A stretch of 52,513 nt of DNA from Candidatus Saccharimonadota bacterium (GCA_030530605.1 JAUMUO010000001.1:6916-59428); one strand, 5' to 3'; numbered from the stretch's first letter, positions 16,876 to 25,333 are shown. The notes: a model not told the origin generated them from the letters alone. Program-made: numbers and translations.

Positions 16876-18873
16876 TTACATCCCAGGAATTCTAAAAGCA
16901 GACGGATCATCCGTGGTTGGCGTCGGCCCAACCTGTGTTGGCGCCTCATGAGCAGCTGGCACTTCAGGTGTTGCTGGCGTTTCAGGAGCAGCCGCTGGAG
17001 CCGCCGGAATAACCGGAGTTACAGGAGCAGCCGCCGGAGCAGCTGGCTCTGGATTAGCTGGGGCCACCGGAGTTTCGGGAATAACCGGTGTCGACTCAAC
17101 CGAAGCTGGTGTCTCAGGCATCGCTGGAACTACTGGTTCCGCTGAAGCCGGAGCAGCTTCTGGCGTTGCCATTGGCGGCATCATCGCACCGTTAACCGGT
17201 GGGGCTGGTGGCGGTGGCAAAATATCCCCGTTCATTCCTTCAGAAGCCTGAACCATCCCTGACTCACTATTAGCTGTTACCTCCGTCGCAGCCATCATCC
17301 CCTCATGCGCAGCACCGGCCGGCTCAGTCGCTGGAGCAACTGATTCAAGCATACCATTTTGCATTACTGGTGGCTGTTCTGCTGGCTCTGTGGAAGGCTG
17401 TGAATAATCCATCTCTGGAATATGATTTGCTTCTGGCCCACTTGCTACCGCTGGTGCCGCCTGAACTGCCGGATTTGGCATCCCGTCATCACCACTTAAA
17501 GCCGCGGCCATCATCTCGCCATAGTCCTTCACTTCTGACTTGCCAATATTATCTGTGTCTATACTAGAAAGCCCAACATCTGGCTTTAAGCCCCCTTCCG
17601 CCAAACGCGCACTTTCCTTATTCATCTCCTCTAGGAGCTCATTTTTCTTTGGTTCTTCCTTCATCATCTGCTCAAGCTCAGCCTGTGCCTCAGCACTCGG
17701 TTGTAGCTTCACAGTTTTATGCGTCGTGTCTTCAGGCGCTGGTCCAGTCGATTTCGGAAGTTCTGGCGTTTCCACTTTTACTTCAGGAGTAGCCTCCGGT
17801 TCGGCTGGTTTCTCTTCCTCAACCGGTTTCTCTTCCTCAGCTGGCTTATCTACCGTCGGCATATCACCAAGTAACTCACTTGGGGTTTCAAGCACTGGCT
17901 TCTGCGGTTCTGGCTCTTCAGTCTCCGTTGGTTCCTCAACTTCCGCCGACTCCTCAGCTTCCACAGGTTTCTCTTCAGAAGTCTCTTCTTGTTCCTTCAC
18001 TTCCTCCGCCGGCTTTTCAATCTCCGGCTCCTTCACTTCCTCTACCGGTTCCTCTGCTGGCTTGACCTCTGGCTCAGCCATCGGTTCACTTACATTTAAT
18101 TGCTCTCCTATCATAATTTGTTCCTTTCCTTCTTCTGCTCTTTCAATATTTTCTGCAATCAAACTTTGATCCGCCCCCGCCGCCATTAACTTCGATGCTA
18201 CACCCATCGTCTCTGGCGTGGTTTTCTCATTAGCGAATCTCTCTGTGGAAGCCACAATACCCGTTAAAAGCGCCGTGGCACTATTTTTCTCAAACGTATC
18301 TTCTCCCAAATCCGCTCCAAGCTCCGCCACCATTTCACACACCGACGAAGCCCCTGGGTTACTCCATTGTACATCACTAAAGTTCCCACCCTCGTTCGTT
18401 GTGATATTTACAGCACCAGCATCGTGCATAATCCGACCATATTCAGACAAGGCCCCATCCAAATCCCCGTCGTTCGCCACATCCAAAGCAATAATCAAAT
18501 CAACATTAAAATCACCATAAGAATACTCTAGGTCATCCTCCGAAATCGCTTCGTGATAAGGAGTTATAAAAACTTTTACATAATCACCATCCACTTTGTA
18601 GCGTAAATGATCCGCCTTATCTTTATCAAGCGCAATAATAAAGTCCTGAAGAGCATTCGTGTCCGTTGAAAAAGTCTTCTCCGGATTTAGAAATTTCAGA
18701 ACATCTGGAGTAACACCAGAATAAATCGCCGTTGCTTTCTTCCCTATCTTATCTAACATCAAAGTTAGCCCCAGCGCCGCCGAAACTTCATCCACGCTCG
18801 GATCTTTTGATAGAGCCACTAATATATTCTGCGCACCCTTAATTTTTTCTGCAATTTCTTTTCTATCTGCCAT
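16876..18873 (-). CDS. DHH-phosphoesterase-like protein with degenerate site and long acidic/proline-rich tail
   Basis: 665 residues in two parts. Residues 1 to about 250 resemble the NrnA/RecJ DHH fold (GAQNILVALSKDPSVDEVSAAL, DLIIALDVANDGDLDGAL, ASSVCEMVAELGADL, ALLTGIVASTERF). The metal ligands look lost: the usual H-x-x-P-D-x-D start reads SKDPSVDE, and the DHH triad is not recognisable. From about 255 to the end there are over 400 residues of Pro, Glu, Ala, Val and Thr-rich low complexity, acidic first and then Pro/Ala/Met-rich, ending AFRIPGM. There is no signal peptide, so it is cytoplasmic. SD-like TAAGG lies six bases before ATG, and the -10 TATGAT is at 18913-18918 (minus). It is probably a binding or scaffold protein rather than an active nuclease. 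Confidence 0.75.
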   Translation of the reverse strand: MADRKEIAEKIKGAQNILVALSKDPSVDEVSAALGLTLMLDKIGKKATAIYSGVTPDVLKFLNPEKTFSTDTNALQDFIIALDKDKADHLRYKVDGDYVKVFITPYHEAISEDDLEYSYGDFNVDLIIALDVANDGDLDGALSEYGRIMHDAGAVNITTNEGGNFSDVQWSNPGASSVCEMVAELGADLGEDTFEKNSATALLTGIVASTERFANEKTTPETMGVASKLMAAGADQSLIAENIERAEEGKEQIMIGEQLNVSEPMAEPEVKPAEEPVEEVKEPEIEKPAEEVKEQEETSEEKPVEAEESAEVEEPTETEEPEPQKPVLETPSELLGDMPTVDKPAEEEKPVEEEKPAEPEATPEVKVETPELPKSTGPAPEDTTHKTVKLQPSAEAQAELEQMMKEEPKKNELLEEMNKESARLAEGGLKPDVGLSSIDTDNIGKSEVKDYGEMMAAALSGDDGMPNPAVQAAPAVASGPEANHIPEMDYSQPSTEPAEQPPVMQNGMLESVAPATEPAGAAHEGMMAATEVTANSESGMVQASEGMNGDILPPPPAPPVNGAMMPPMATPEAAPASAEPVVPAMPETPASVESTPVIPETPVAPANPEPAAPAAAPVTPVIPAAPAAAPETPATPEVPAAHEAPTQVGPTPTTDDPSAFRIPGM

Positions 18874-18955
18874 GTAGAACCTTACTTTTAATATGACCTA
18901 ATATATAAAACTATCATATCACATACCGCTTCTGCTTTCAACCCTGAAATAACCC

Positions 18956-18984
18956 TTTACAATATCAAGAAAGTGGTGTATAAT
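18956..18984 (+). promoter_or_regulatory. rpsT promoter
   Basis: TTTACA, 17 bases, TATAAT (18979-18984), followed by an AT-rich leader of about 30 bases with a weak AGGAAA site. Confidence 0.8.
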
Positions 18985-19020
18985 TGTCCAAAGTAATAAT
19001 TAAGTTAATTAGGAAATAAA

Positions 19021-19434
19021 ATGCCGATTATTAAATCCGCTAAAAAAGCCGCGCGCCAAAGCGTCAAACGCACCGCGCACAACCAGCAAATCAAGAAAGA
19101 TATCAAAGCCGCTCTTAAGGCTTTCAAGAAAAATCCTTCTGCTGAAAATATGAAGAAAATCCAGTCTGAATATGATAAGGCTGCCAAAAAAGGCTTAATG
19201 AAGAAGAACACCGTTTCTCGTCGCAAGGCTGCTATTGCAAAATTTGCTAAAGCTGCTGGCGTCAAGCCTGCTGCTTCTACCAAGAAAGCTGCCCCAGCTA
19301 AGAAACCTGCTGCCAAGGCCCCGGCTAAGAAAACTACCGCTAAGGCTCCAGCCAAAAAAGCTGCTGCTAAAGCTCCGGCCAAAAAGCCAGCCACTAAAAA
19401 GGCCCCAGCTAAAAAGCCTGCCACTCAGAAATAA
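19021..19434 (+). CDS. rpsT: 30S ribosomal protein S20 with lysine/alanine repeat tail
   Basis: S20 binds 16S rRNA at the base of the 30S body. Residues 1 to about 85 are a standard S20 (MPIIKSAKKAARQSVKRTAHNQ, KAFKKNPSAENM, GLMKKNTVSRRKAAIAKF). They are followed by about 50 residues built from repeated APAKKxxAK units, like the C-terminal tail of histone H1 or bacterial HU-tail proteins. The total is 137 residues against about 87 normally. The tail would be disordered and strongly basic. The reading frame runs straight through to a perfect terminator. The gene is convergent with the holA-like gene, a frequent rpsT neighbour. Confidence 0.95.
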   Translation: MPIIKSAKKAARQSVKRTAHNQQIKKDIKAALKAFKKNPSAENMKKIQSEYDKAAKKGLMKKNTVSRRKAAIAKFAKAAGVKPAASTKKAAPAKKPAAKAPAKKTTAKAPAKKAAAKAPAKKPATKKAPAKKPATQK

Positions 19435-19436
19435 TC

Positions 19437-19464
19437 AAAAAACCGGCCAAAGCGCCGGTTTTTT
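19437..19464. terminator. Bidirectional terminator between rpsT and the holA-like gene
   Basis: Perfect 11-base arms AAAAAACCGGC/GCCGGTTTTTT around CAAAGC; both strands get a T-run. It overlaps the final codon of the minus-strand gene. Confidence 0.9.
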
Positions 19465-20104
19465 AGATGCTCGAAAGTCTTATTAAAAACCCTCCAATCA
19501 ATCGCCAAGGATCTATTGTGCTTTTTTTAGTCAACATATCCAGCTGCGCAAGTTCTAAAATCGCTTGTTTATCTTTTTCTTTCCTACTATATTTATATCT
19601 TTCACATAGTTTTGATGTGAGAAGCCCTATAAACATATATGGGTCATTTTCGTCCTCAATCTCAGAAAGCATTTTAACTGCTTTTTCTCCATCCAAAAAC
19701 GCCGTATCTACCACCGCGAAAATTTTATTTGCGTCAAACGGTCTTTTCTCTTCAAACTTCTCTGCCCTCACCCCCTTCGTTTTACAAAAATCCTTAAAAC
19801 TCTTTTTCCGCGACACATTAGTTTCCCAAATCACAATTGTGTGCGGAGTGTCTACATATTTTAATAATTCCGCATAATAATCCACTCCTGGCGCATCATT
19901 GGAACCTTCATCTTTCCGCGCCGGCGTCAAATCTTTAATCAAAATCTTTCGGCTAGTCGCAAATAAACTCACCCCCTGACAAATATTCATAATGTCTTGT
20001 ACGGCTAGCTTTTCACCCTCAAAAATCTCATAATCCTCCCCAAGCAACTTCTTTATTTCAGAAGAGATTCTAACTCTGTCACTACCATAGAAAACTCGTA
20101 TCAT
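19463..20104 (-). CDS. Short DNA polymerase III delta-subunit-like protein
   Basis: Probably the clamp-loader delta subunit, which opens the sliding clamp. Supporting features are the N-terminal IRVFYGSDRVRISSEI (typical LYG-D-x-x-x-I opening), QGVSLFATSRKILIKDL (the SLF....+.+++ element), IVIWETNVSRKKSFKDF and the C-terminal helical domain FIGLLTSKLCERYKY...QLDMLTKKS. It has 213 residues against about 330, so the middle domain is reduced. Location supports it, since holA is commonly adjacent to rpsT. Its ATG overlaps the mutM stop (TAATG). The start shows no separate ribosome-binding site, implying coupling. Sequence divergence keeps this at probable. Confidence 0.65.
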   Translation of the reverse strand: MIRVFYGSDRVRISSEIKKLLGEDYEIFEGEKLAVQDIMNICQGVSLFATSRKILIKDLTPARKDEGSNDAPGVDYYAELLKYVDTPHTIVIWETNVSRKKSFKDFCKTKGVRAEKFEEKRPFDANKIFAVVDTAFLDGEKAVKMLSEIEDENDPYMFIGLLTSKLCERYKYSRKEKDKQAILELAQLDMLTKKSTIDPWRLIGGFLIRLSSI

Positions 20105-21045
20105 TATATATTCTCCGTTTCAAAGTCGCGACATGTGCGTGACTTTGAAACCTTACTAGGTTTCTTTCGTTGGGACTTTCTTTCCGAAAGAAAGTCCCAA
20201 GATTGGCAACCCGGGCAAATATGCGTCCCCCGCCCCGCCACGCGAATTTTAACAATTTCCGCCCCGCATCTTTCGCACTCTTTCCCTTCTCTCCTAAACA
20301 CTTTTGCAAACAGTTCCAAATAATCCCCTCTCGTTCCATCCGCTTTTACATAAGTCGCCATTGTTGAACCCCCCGATTCAATCGACCGTTCCATCACTTC
20401 CCGAGCTCCCTCAAGCAAAAGCTCTGCCTCTTTTTTAGAAATCGTCCCCGCCTTTCTCTCTGGGTGAATTTTCGCAAAGAAGAGCGCCTCATCCGCATAA
20501 ATGTTCCCAAGCCCACATATTACTTTTTGGTCCAAAATCACCGCCTTAATTGGCGCCCCTTTATGTCTTTGTAACCGCTCATAAAATTCTTGCCCCGTCA
20601 TCTGCCACGGCTCTGGCGCCAAGCTCGCAATAAATTTGTCTTTAGAAACCTCCTCCGTTGGCACCGGTTTCATAAACCCAAACTTCCTCTGGTCATTAAA
20701 GAATAGCTTGCTACCATCCTCAAATTCAATCTCCACCCGCGTTTGTTTATTCGGCAACTTCTCTACAAAACTCTCGCTCGGATGACCTCCAGCAAAATCC
20801 TTCATTCCCCGATATATCATCTGGCCGGTCATCCTAAGATGACAAATCAGCGAAACTTCATTATTAAGATCAATAACGAGCGCTTTTCCGAACCTTCTCA
20901 AATCTTTCACCGTCGCCCCCAAAATCGTTTCTACCGGCCCAGGGAAACTCTTCCCGCAAAAAACTTTCACCTCCGAAATTTTCAAACCCCGGATACATTT
21001 TAGAAGCCCCCGTCTAATTGTCTCCACTTCTGGCAACTCTGGCAT
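20104..21045 (-). CDS. mutM: Formamidopyrimidine-DNA glycosylase with palindrome-encoded C-terminal extension
   Basis: Excises 8-oxoguanine and FaPy lesions and nicks the abasic site. The N-terminal PELPEVE carries the catalytic proline and glutamate, CHLRMTGQM and NDQRKFGFM follow, and the zinc finger is C-x2-C...C-x2-C ending CPGCQ. The protein should end about there, but continues for about 31 residues (SWDFLSERKSQ...RDFETENI). That tail is encoded by two DNA palindromes (20117-20151 and 20170-20200). The promoter TGGTATAAT is at 21055-21060 (minus), nine bases before the ATG. It forms an operon with the holA-like gene. Confidence 0.93.
   Translation of the reverse strand: MPELPEVETIRRGLLKCIRGLKISEVKVFCGKSFPGPVETILGATVKDLRRFGKALVIDLNNEVSLICHLRMTGQMIYRGMKDFAGGHPSESFVEKLPNKQTRVEIEFEDGSKLFFNDQRKFGFMKPVPTEEVSKDKFIASLAPEPWQMTGQEFYERLQRHKGAPIKAVILDQKVICGLGNIYADEALFFAKIHPERKAGTISKKEAELLLEGAREVMERSIESGGSTMATYVKADGTRGDYLELFAKVFRREGKECERCGAEIVKIRVAGRGTHICPGCQSWDFLSERKSQRKKPSKVSKSRTCRDFETENI
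20117..20151. repeat. Inverted repeat at the 3' end of mutM
   Basis: Arms GTTTCAAAGTC/GACTTTGAAAC, extending inward by two further pairs after one mismatch, around a seven-base centre. It lies wholly within the coding tail. Confidence 0.85.
20170..20200. repeat. Perfect 31-bp palindrome inside mutM
   Basis: Fifteen-base arms TTGGGACTTTCTTTC/GAAAGAAAGTCCCAA with a single central base. It starts just after the zinc-finger codons and contributes the beginning of the extra C-terminal tail. Confidence 0.9.
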
Positions 21046-21106
21046 TACCCATTAATTATACCACACCCCAGCATACGCAAAAAAATGCACACGCTTGTTC
21101 GGTTTT

Positions 21107-21131
21107 CATATGTGCAGATTTTACACATATG
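21107..21131. repeat. CATATGTG/CACATATG inverted repeat upstream of rhuM-fic
   Basis: Eight-base arms, nine bases apart, about 70 bases upstream of the -10 box. It may be a regulator-binding site. Confidence 0.5.
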
Positions 21132-21149
21132 TTCCAAAACTAAACTTAC

Positions 21150-21207
21150 AAGTTGAACTATTAAGAAAACCTTAATAGTTCAACTTTTCCACAGGCTATG
21201 GTATAAT
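21150..21207 (+). promoter_or_regulatory. Promoter of rhuM-fic with overlapping hairpin operator
   Basis: TATAAT at 21202-21207. The expected -35 position (21179-21184, TTCAAC) falls inside the right arm of a perfect 16-base inverted repeat (21150-21186; arms AAGTTGAACTATTAAG and its complement around AAAAC). An inverted repeat over the -35 suggests a repressor operator; alternatively it is a terminator against upstream transcription. Confidence 0.6.
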
Positions 21208-21227
21208 TAACCTACCTAGGAGGAAAA

Positions 21228-22217
21228 ATGGCAGAAAAACAAATTGAAATCTACAAAGGCATCAAAGGCGATATTATTCTCAATATTGATACAGGCCAAG
21301 AAACCATTTGGGCTTCCATTGACCAAATCGCTGAGCTTTTTGACACCACTAGACGTAACATCGAACTTCACTTAACGAACATTTTCTCAGATAATGAGCT
21401 AGACAAAAGTCGAACCGCGAAGGAATCCTTCGTAGTTCGAACCGAAGGAAGCCGCCAGGTAAAACGCCAAATTCGGCTCTATAATCTCGACGCCATTATC
21501 TCCGTCGGCTACCGTGTCAATTCCAAAAAAGCCACTGATTTCCGCATCTGGGCAACCAGAACTCTTAAATCTTATCTCGTAAACGGTGTTGCCATCAACG
21601 AGCGTCGCCTAAAAGAGCTCGACAGCAAAAAGCTCAAAAATGTTGAAGATATGATGGGTGTAGTCCGCCGTCTCATCGCTCGCCAAGAATTAAACGCCGG
21701 CGAAGCCAGTGGCATCCTTGAAGTCATTACGAGCTACACCAGTAGCTTCAAAGCTCTTGAAGAATTTGACGACGGCCACATCAGTCTTAAAAATCTCAAT
21801 AAAAAGACCAAAAAGATCCTCACCCCCGAGATTTGCGATGCCGCCATCACAGACCTCCGAAAAACCTTAAGAGCCGGCGACCTCTTTGGTAAAATGCGAA
21901 ACGACAGTTTTTATGGCAGCTTAAATAACATCTACCAGAGTTTCGACGGCGCCGACCTCTACAAAACCACCCCCGAAAAAGCCGCCCACCTGCTTTACTT
22001 TGTCATCAAAGACCATCCTTTTTACGACGGCAACAAACGCATCGGTTCCCTGCTCTTTATCATCTTCCTCACCATGAACGATTGTCATCTCACCAAAAAC
22101 GGTGAAACTAAAATCTCGGACCGCGCCTTAACTGCCATCGCTCTCCTCATCGCCGAATCCAACCCTTCAGAGAAAAATCTTATTGTATCACTAGTACAAA
22201 AGCTATTAGAAGATTAA
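21228..22217 (+). CDS. RhuM-Fic fusion protein (probable AMP/NMP-transferring toxin or regulator)
   Basis: 329 residues. The N-terminal half (about 1-140; IWASIDQIAELFDTTRRNIE, QIRLYNLDAIISVGYRVNSK, FRIWATRTLKSYL) is the RhuM/virulence-protein domain, a likely DNA- or partner-binding module. The C-terminal half is a Fic fold with motif HPFYDGNKRIG (about 263-273), close to the HPFx(D/E)GNxR consensus; the GNKR form is between Fic and Doc. Fic enzymes transfer AMP or phosphate to target proteins. An AGGAGG site lies five bases before ATG. It stands alone with an operator-like palindrome, without an obvious antitoxin; the inhibitory helix motif (S/T)xxxE(G/N) is not obvious. It shares four bases with the convergent polA stop. 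Confidence 0.88.
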   Translation: MAEKQIEIYKGIKGDIILNIDTGQETIWASIDQIAELFDTTRRNIELHLTNIFSDNELDKSRTAKESFVVRTEGSRQVKRQIRLYNLDAIISVGYRVNSKKATDFRIWATRTLKSYLVNGVAINERRLKELDSKKLKNVEDMMGVVRRLIARQELNAGEASGILEVITSYTSSFKALEEFDDGHISLKNLNKKTKKILTPEICDAAITDLRKTLRAGDLFGKMRNDSFYGSLNNIYQSFDGADLYKTTPEKAAHLLYFVIKDHPFYDGNKRIGSLLFIIFLTMNDCHLTKNGETKISDRALTAIALLIAESNPSEKNLIVSLVQKLLED

Positions 22218-24619
22218 ACTTCGCCCAGGTTATCACCAACCTTTACTTCAACCTCAAGCCGCACTTTAAGCTCCGGCGCAATCCCTTCCATCTCGCGCTT
22301 CAAAACCTCCGAAATCTCAGAAACTTTCTCCTCTGGACATTCCACCACCAAAGAATCGTGAATCTGAAGCACTAGAAAAACATCATCAGGCAAAATCTTA
22401 TTAAGCTTTATCATCGCCCGTTTCATCAAATCCGCTTCCGTTCCTTGAATCGGCATATTACAAGCCGCCCTCTCCGCCGCTTGTCTCACCAAGAAATTCG
22501 GAGATTTTACATCCGGTGTCGGACGCCGCCGCCCATAATAAGTTTCAACATAGCCCTCGTTTCGCGCCTGCGCAAGTACCTTATCAAGGTACATCCTAAC
22601 CGGCTTTCTCACCTCGAAATAATCCGCAATAAATTTCTGCGCTTCATAAATCGGCATCTCTGTCTGCTGCGCCAAACTCTTTGCGCTCATCCCATAAAGC
22701 ACCCCAAAATTAATCGTCTTGGCTGCCCGGCGTTGCGCCTTAGAAACTTTATCCATCGGTACGCCAAACACATCCGAAGCCGTCTTAGTATGAATATCCA
22801 CTCCCGAGTCAAAGTCGGAAATCAGCGCCGTGTCCCCAGACAACACCGCCGCAAGTCTAAGTTCAAACTGCGAATAATCCGCCTGTATAAACTTTTTACC
22901 CGGCTCCGCTACAAAGCCCTCCCGAATTCTCCGACCCTCCTCCGTCCTCACTGGAATATTCTGAAGATTCGGATTAAGCGAAGAAAGCCGCCCCGTCGCC
23001 GTCACGTTCTGTGTAAACGTCGTATGAATTCGCCCTTCCGCGTCCGCCAAATCCGGCAACGGTATAATATATGTATTTAAAAGTTTTGAAGCCTCCCGAT
23101 ATTCTATAATCAGTGGCACTATCGGGTGTAAATCATAAAGTTTCAAAAGCTCACTCGCCCCAGTTGAAAGCCCCCTTTGTGACTTCCTAATCCCCTTCGT
23201 TGGCAGCATCAACTTTTCAAACAATACGCTAGAAAGTTGCACCGGCGAATTAATATTAAATTCTATCCTATGTAATCTTCTCTCTCCATCCGGTGTAATT
23301 TCTGTCGCATCATAGATTTTTTGCTCAATACTAGCCACCCGCTGCTCATATTCCGCCTTTAACTCTCTAAAATATTCTCGCGAAATTTTAATTCCCTGCT
23401 TCTCCATCTCATAAAGCACCGGGATAAGCGGCAAATCGTAATCCTTCAAAATAGTGTAAAGTTTTGGCAATTTTTCAAATTCACTCACTTGCCGAACATA
23501 TTCTTCGGCCTTCTCTTGCCTTTCCTCTGGCGTCTCCGAGAAAGCCAGCATCACCTGACCCTGCTCTTTATTAGGCACTCTAGCAAGCGGGTTTAGCAAG
23601 AACTTCCCCTGGTCAAGATCCCAAAAATCTCCATCCTGAAGCACCTTCTCCGCCACAACCTTATCTTCGTGCATCTTTTTCTTCACATCCCACTCTAAAA
23701 TCAGATTCTCCGGAGCTTCAAAATTATTTTTTATTTCAACTTCATTTTCAACTTTTAATACATCACTAAATTTCCTAACCAAGGAGCGGAATTCTAATTT
23801 GTTCAGCGCCTCCACCACTTTTGGCCCATCCACCACTAAATCTGGCAACTTATCAAGCGACACTGGCGCATCAAACATAATTTTTCCAAGTTCATAAGAC
23901 ATCTCGGCGCTGTTCTTCCCCGCCACCAACCTATCGTGTACCGAGCCTTTTATCTCATCAATATGCTCGTATATCCCTTTCAAGCTCCCATATTCGTTCA
24001 GAAGTTTCACCGCCCCCTTCTCACCAATCCCCGGCACCCCCGGAATATTATCCGACGCATCCCCCTTAAGCGCCTTCAAATCCAAGAACTGGTCTTTTGA
24101 AATTCCATATTTTTTCTCCAGCGCCGGTACATCGATTTCTTCTAGCTTTGAAAAACCTTTAAGGAGCCGATACATCTTGATATTTTTATCTACAATCTGC
24201 AGCATATCAAGGTCAGAAGAAACGATAATTGTCTCATAATCACTTGCCGAAGCTTGTTTGGCTAATGTTCCTATAATGTCATCCGCTTCATAATCGTCGA
24301 CCTCTAAAAAGCTCCATCCAAGAGCAGCCACCAACTCTTGTAGAAGTGGTATCTGTACATAAAAATCCTCATCCGGCTTCTTCCGTCCAGCCTTATAATC
24401 CGCATAAATCGCCTTGCGCTTGGAGATACTTGTCCCCGCCTTGTCCCAAGCCACCACCACTTTTTCCGGCCGAATGTTCTTCACAATTTCCATCGCAATT
24501 ACCGCAAAGCCATAGACGCCACCCGTCGGGATACCGTCCGAAGTCGAAAGCGCGCCCATCGCATAATACCCCCGATAAAACACGCTTTTCCCGTCGATAA
24601 TTACTAGTTTTTTCACCAC
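22214..24619 (-). CDS. polA: DNA polymerase I without proofreading site
   Basis: 801 residues. The 5'-3' flap nuclease (about 1-290; VVAWDKAGTS, DYEADDIIGTLA, GDASDNIPGVPGIGEKGA) is followed by a shrunken region (about 290-380) where the 3'-5' exonuclease would be, without recognisable DEDD residues. The polymerase domain has FIQADYSQFELRLAAVLSGD, RRAAKTINFGVLYGMSAKSL and LQIHDSLVVE. It fills gaps after repair and removes RNA primers. Its start overlaps the upstream kinase-like gene by seven bases, indicating an operon with coupled translation. Confidence 0.96.
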   Translation of the reverse strand: MVKKLVIIDGKSVFYRGYYAMGALSTSDGIPTGGVYGFAVIAMEIVKNIRPEKVVVAWDKAGTSISKRKAIYADYKAGRKKPDEDFYVQIPLLQELVAALGWSFLEVDDYEADDIIGTLAKQASASDYETIIVSSDLDMLQIVDKNIKMYRLLKGFSKLEEIDVPALEKKYGISKDQFLDLKALKGDASDNIPGVPGIGEKGAVKLLNEYGSLKGIYEHIDEIKGSVHDRLVAGKNSAEMSYELGKIMFDAPVSLDKLPDLVVDGPKVVEALNKLEFRSLVRKFSDVLKVENEVEIKNNFEAPENLILEWDVKKKMHEDKVVAEKVLQDGDFWDLDQGKFLLNPLARVPNKEQGQVMLAFSETPEERQEKAEEYVRQVSEFEKLPKLYTILKDYDLPLIPVLYEMEKQGIKISREYFRELKAEYEQRVASIEQKIYDATEITPDGERRLHRIEFNINSPVQLSSVLFEKLMLPTKGIRKSQRGLSTGASELLKLYDLHPIVPLIIEYREASKLLNTYIIPLPDLADAEGRIHTTFTQNVTATGRLSSLNPNLQNIPVRTEEGRRIREGFVAEPGKKFIQADYSQFELRLAAVLSGDTALISDFDSGVDIHTKTASDVFGVPMDKVSKAQRRAAKTINFGVLYGMSAKSLAQQTEMPIYEAQKFIADYFEVRKPVRMYLDKVLAQARNEGYVETYYGRRRPTPDVKSPNFLVRQAAERAACNMPIQGTEADLMKRAMIKLNKILPDDVFLVLQIHDSLVVECPEEKVSEISEVLKREMEGIAPELKVRLEVEVKVGDNLGEV

Positions 24620-25203
24620 TCAATTCCCTTCAAAATTTCCGCCAATCTTTCTTCCATATCAGGAACCGTCCCATTATTCAAAATATAATAATCCGCTCCC
24701 GCAATTGGTCCACCCTTTTCAAGATTTTCAATCTCGCTCCTATCGCGCTCTTTAATTTCATCCAAATTAAACGGTCTCTCCGGCCGCACCGCTACTCGCT
24801 TATAACGCAAGTTCTTGTCAACTACTACCGCCACAAAAGTCAAAATACCCGGAAATTCGTGTTTCAAAATTTTGTACTCAGTCCAAGAATAAACCCCATC
24901 AAGCACAATTCTTCTCTGTCCAGCCTCGGCAAGGTCATAAACCTCATCAATCACCTGGCGTACCACCCAATCTTTGCCTTCAGTTTCACGAATTTCTTCC
25001 CGAAACTTCTTTTCACTTTCACCATCCGGCGTACGTTCAATCCCCCGCCGTTCCATTTCTTTATAAATCATCCCCCCAAAATAAACCTTCGGCGCACCAT
25101 TTTCAGTCATATAATCTACTGCCACGCTCTTACCGCTCCCGGCCATCCCCACAAACGCTACTAATTTCACCCCCTTATCTTTCAAACTTTTCTTTTCTTC
25201 CAT
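24613..25203 (-). CDS. P-loop nucleotide-kinase-like protein (UPF0200/dephospho-CoA-kinase-like)
   Basis: 196 residues with Walker A VGMAGSGKSVA (about 18-28), a lid/base-binding region around RYKRVAVRPERP, and an acidic DEIKERDRSEIENLEKGG segment like that of archaeal UPF0200 and some dephospho-CoA kinases. The substrate is unknown. GADYYILNNGT is a typical ending of this group. It heads a two-gene operon with polA, overlapping it by seven bases. The -10 is TATACT at 25213-25218 (minus), nine bases before the ATG, with no Shine-Dalgarno site. Confidence 0.75.
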   Translation of the reverse strand: MEEKKSLKDKGVKLVAFVGMAGSGKSVAVDYMTENGAPKVYFGGMIYKEMERRGIERTPDGESEKKFREEIRETEGKDWVVRQVIDEVYDLAEAGQRRIVLDGVYSWTEYKILKHEFPGILTFVAVVVDKNLRYKRVAVRPERPFNLDEIKERDRSEIENLEKGGPIAGADYYILNNGTVPDMEERLAEILKGIEW

Positions 25204-25273
25204 ATTATATATAGTATATCACACTCCCCTCTGTATTATTTACAATCTCGCCCAAATTCCATCGCGCCTATGC

Positions 25274-25279
25274 TATAAT
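25274..25279 (+). promoter_or_regulatory. pyrG promoter
   Basis: TATGCTATAAT with a leader of about 45 bases carrying AAGGAGGA before the GTG start. Confidence 0.7.
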
Positions 25280-25333
25280 AATTATAAGTAACATAGCAAC
25301 ATTATTGGTGGGTTATTAAAAAGGAGGAACCCA

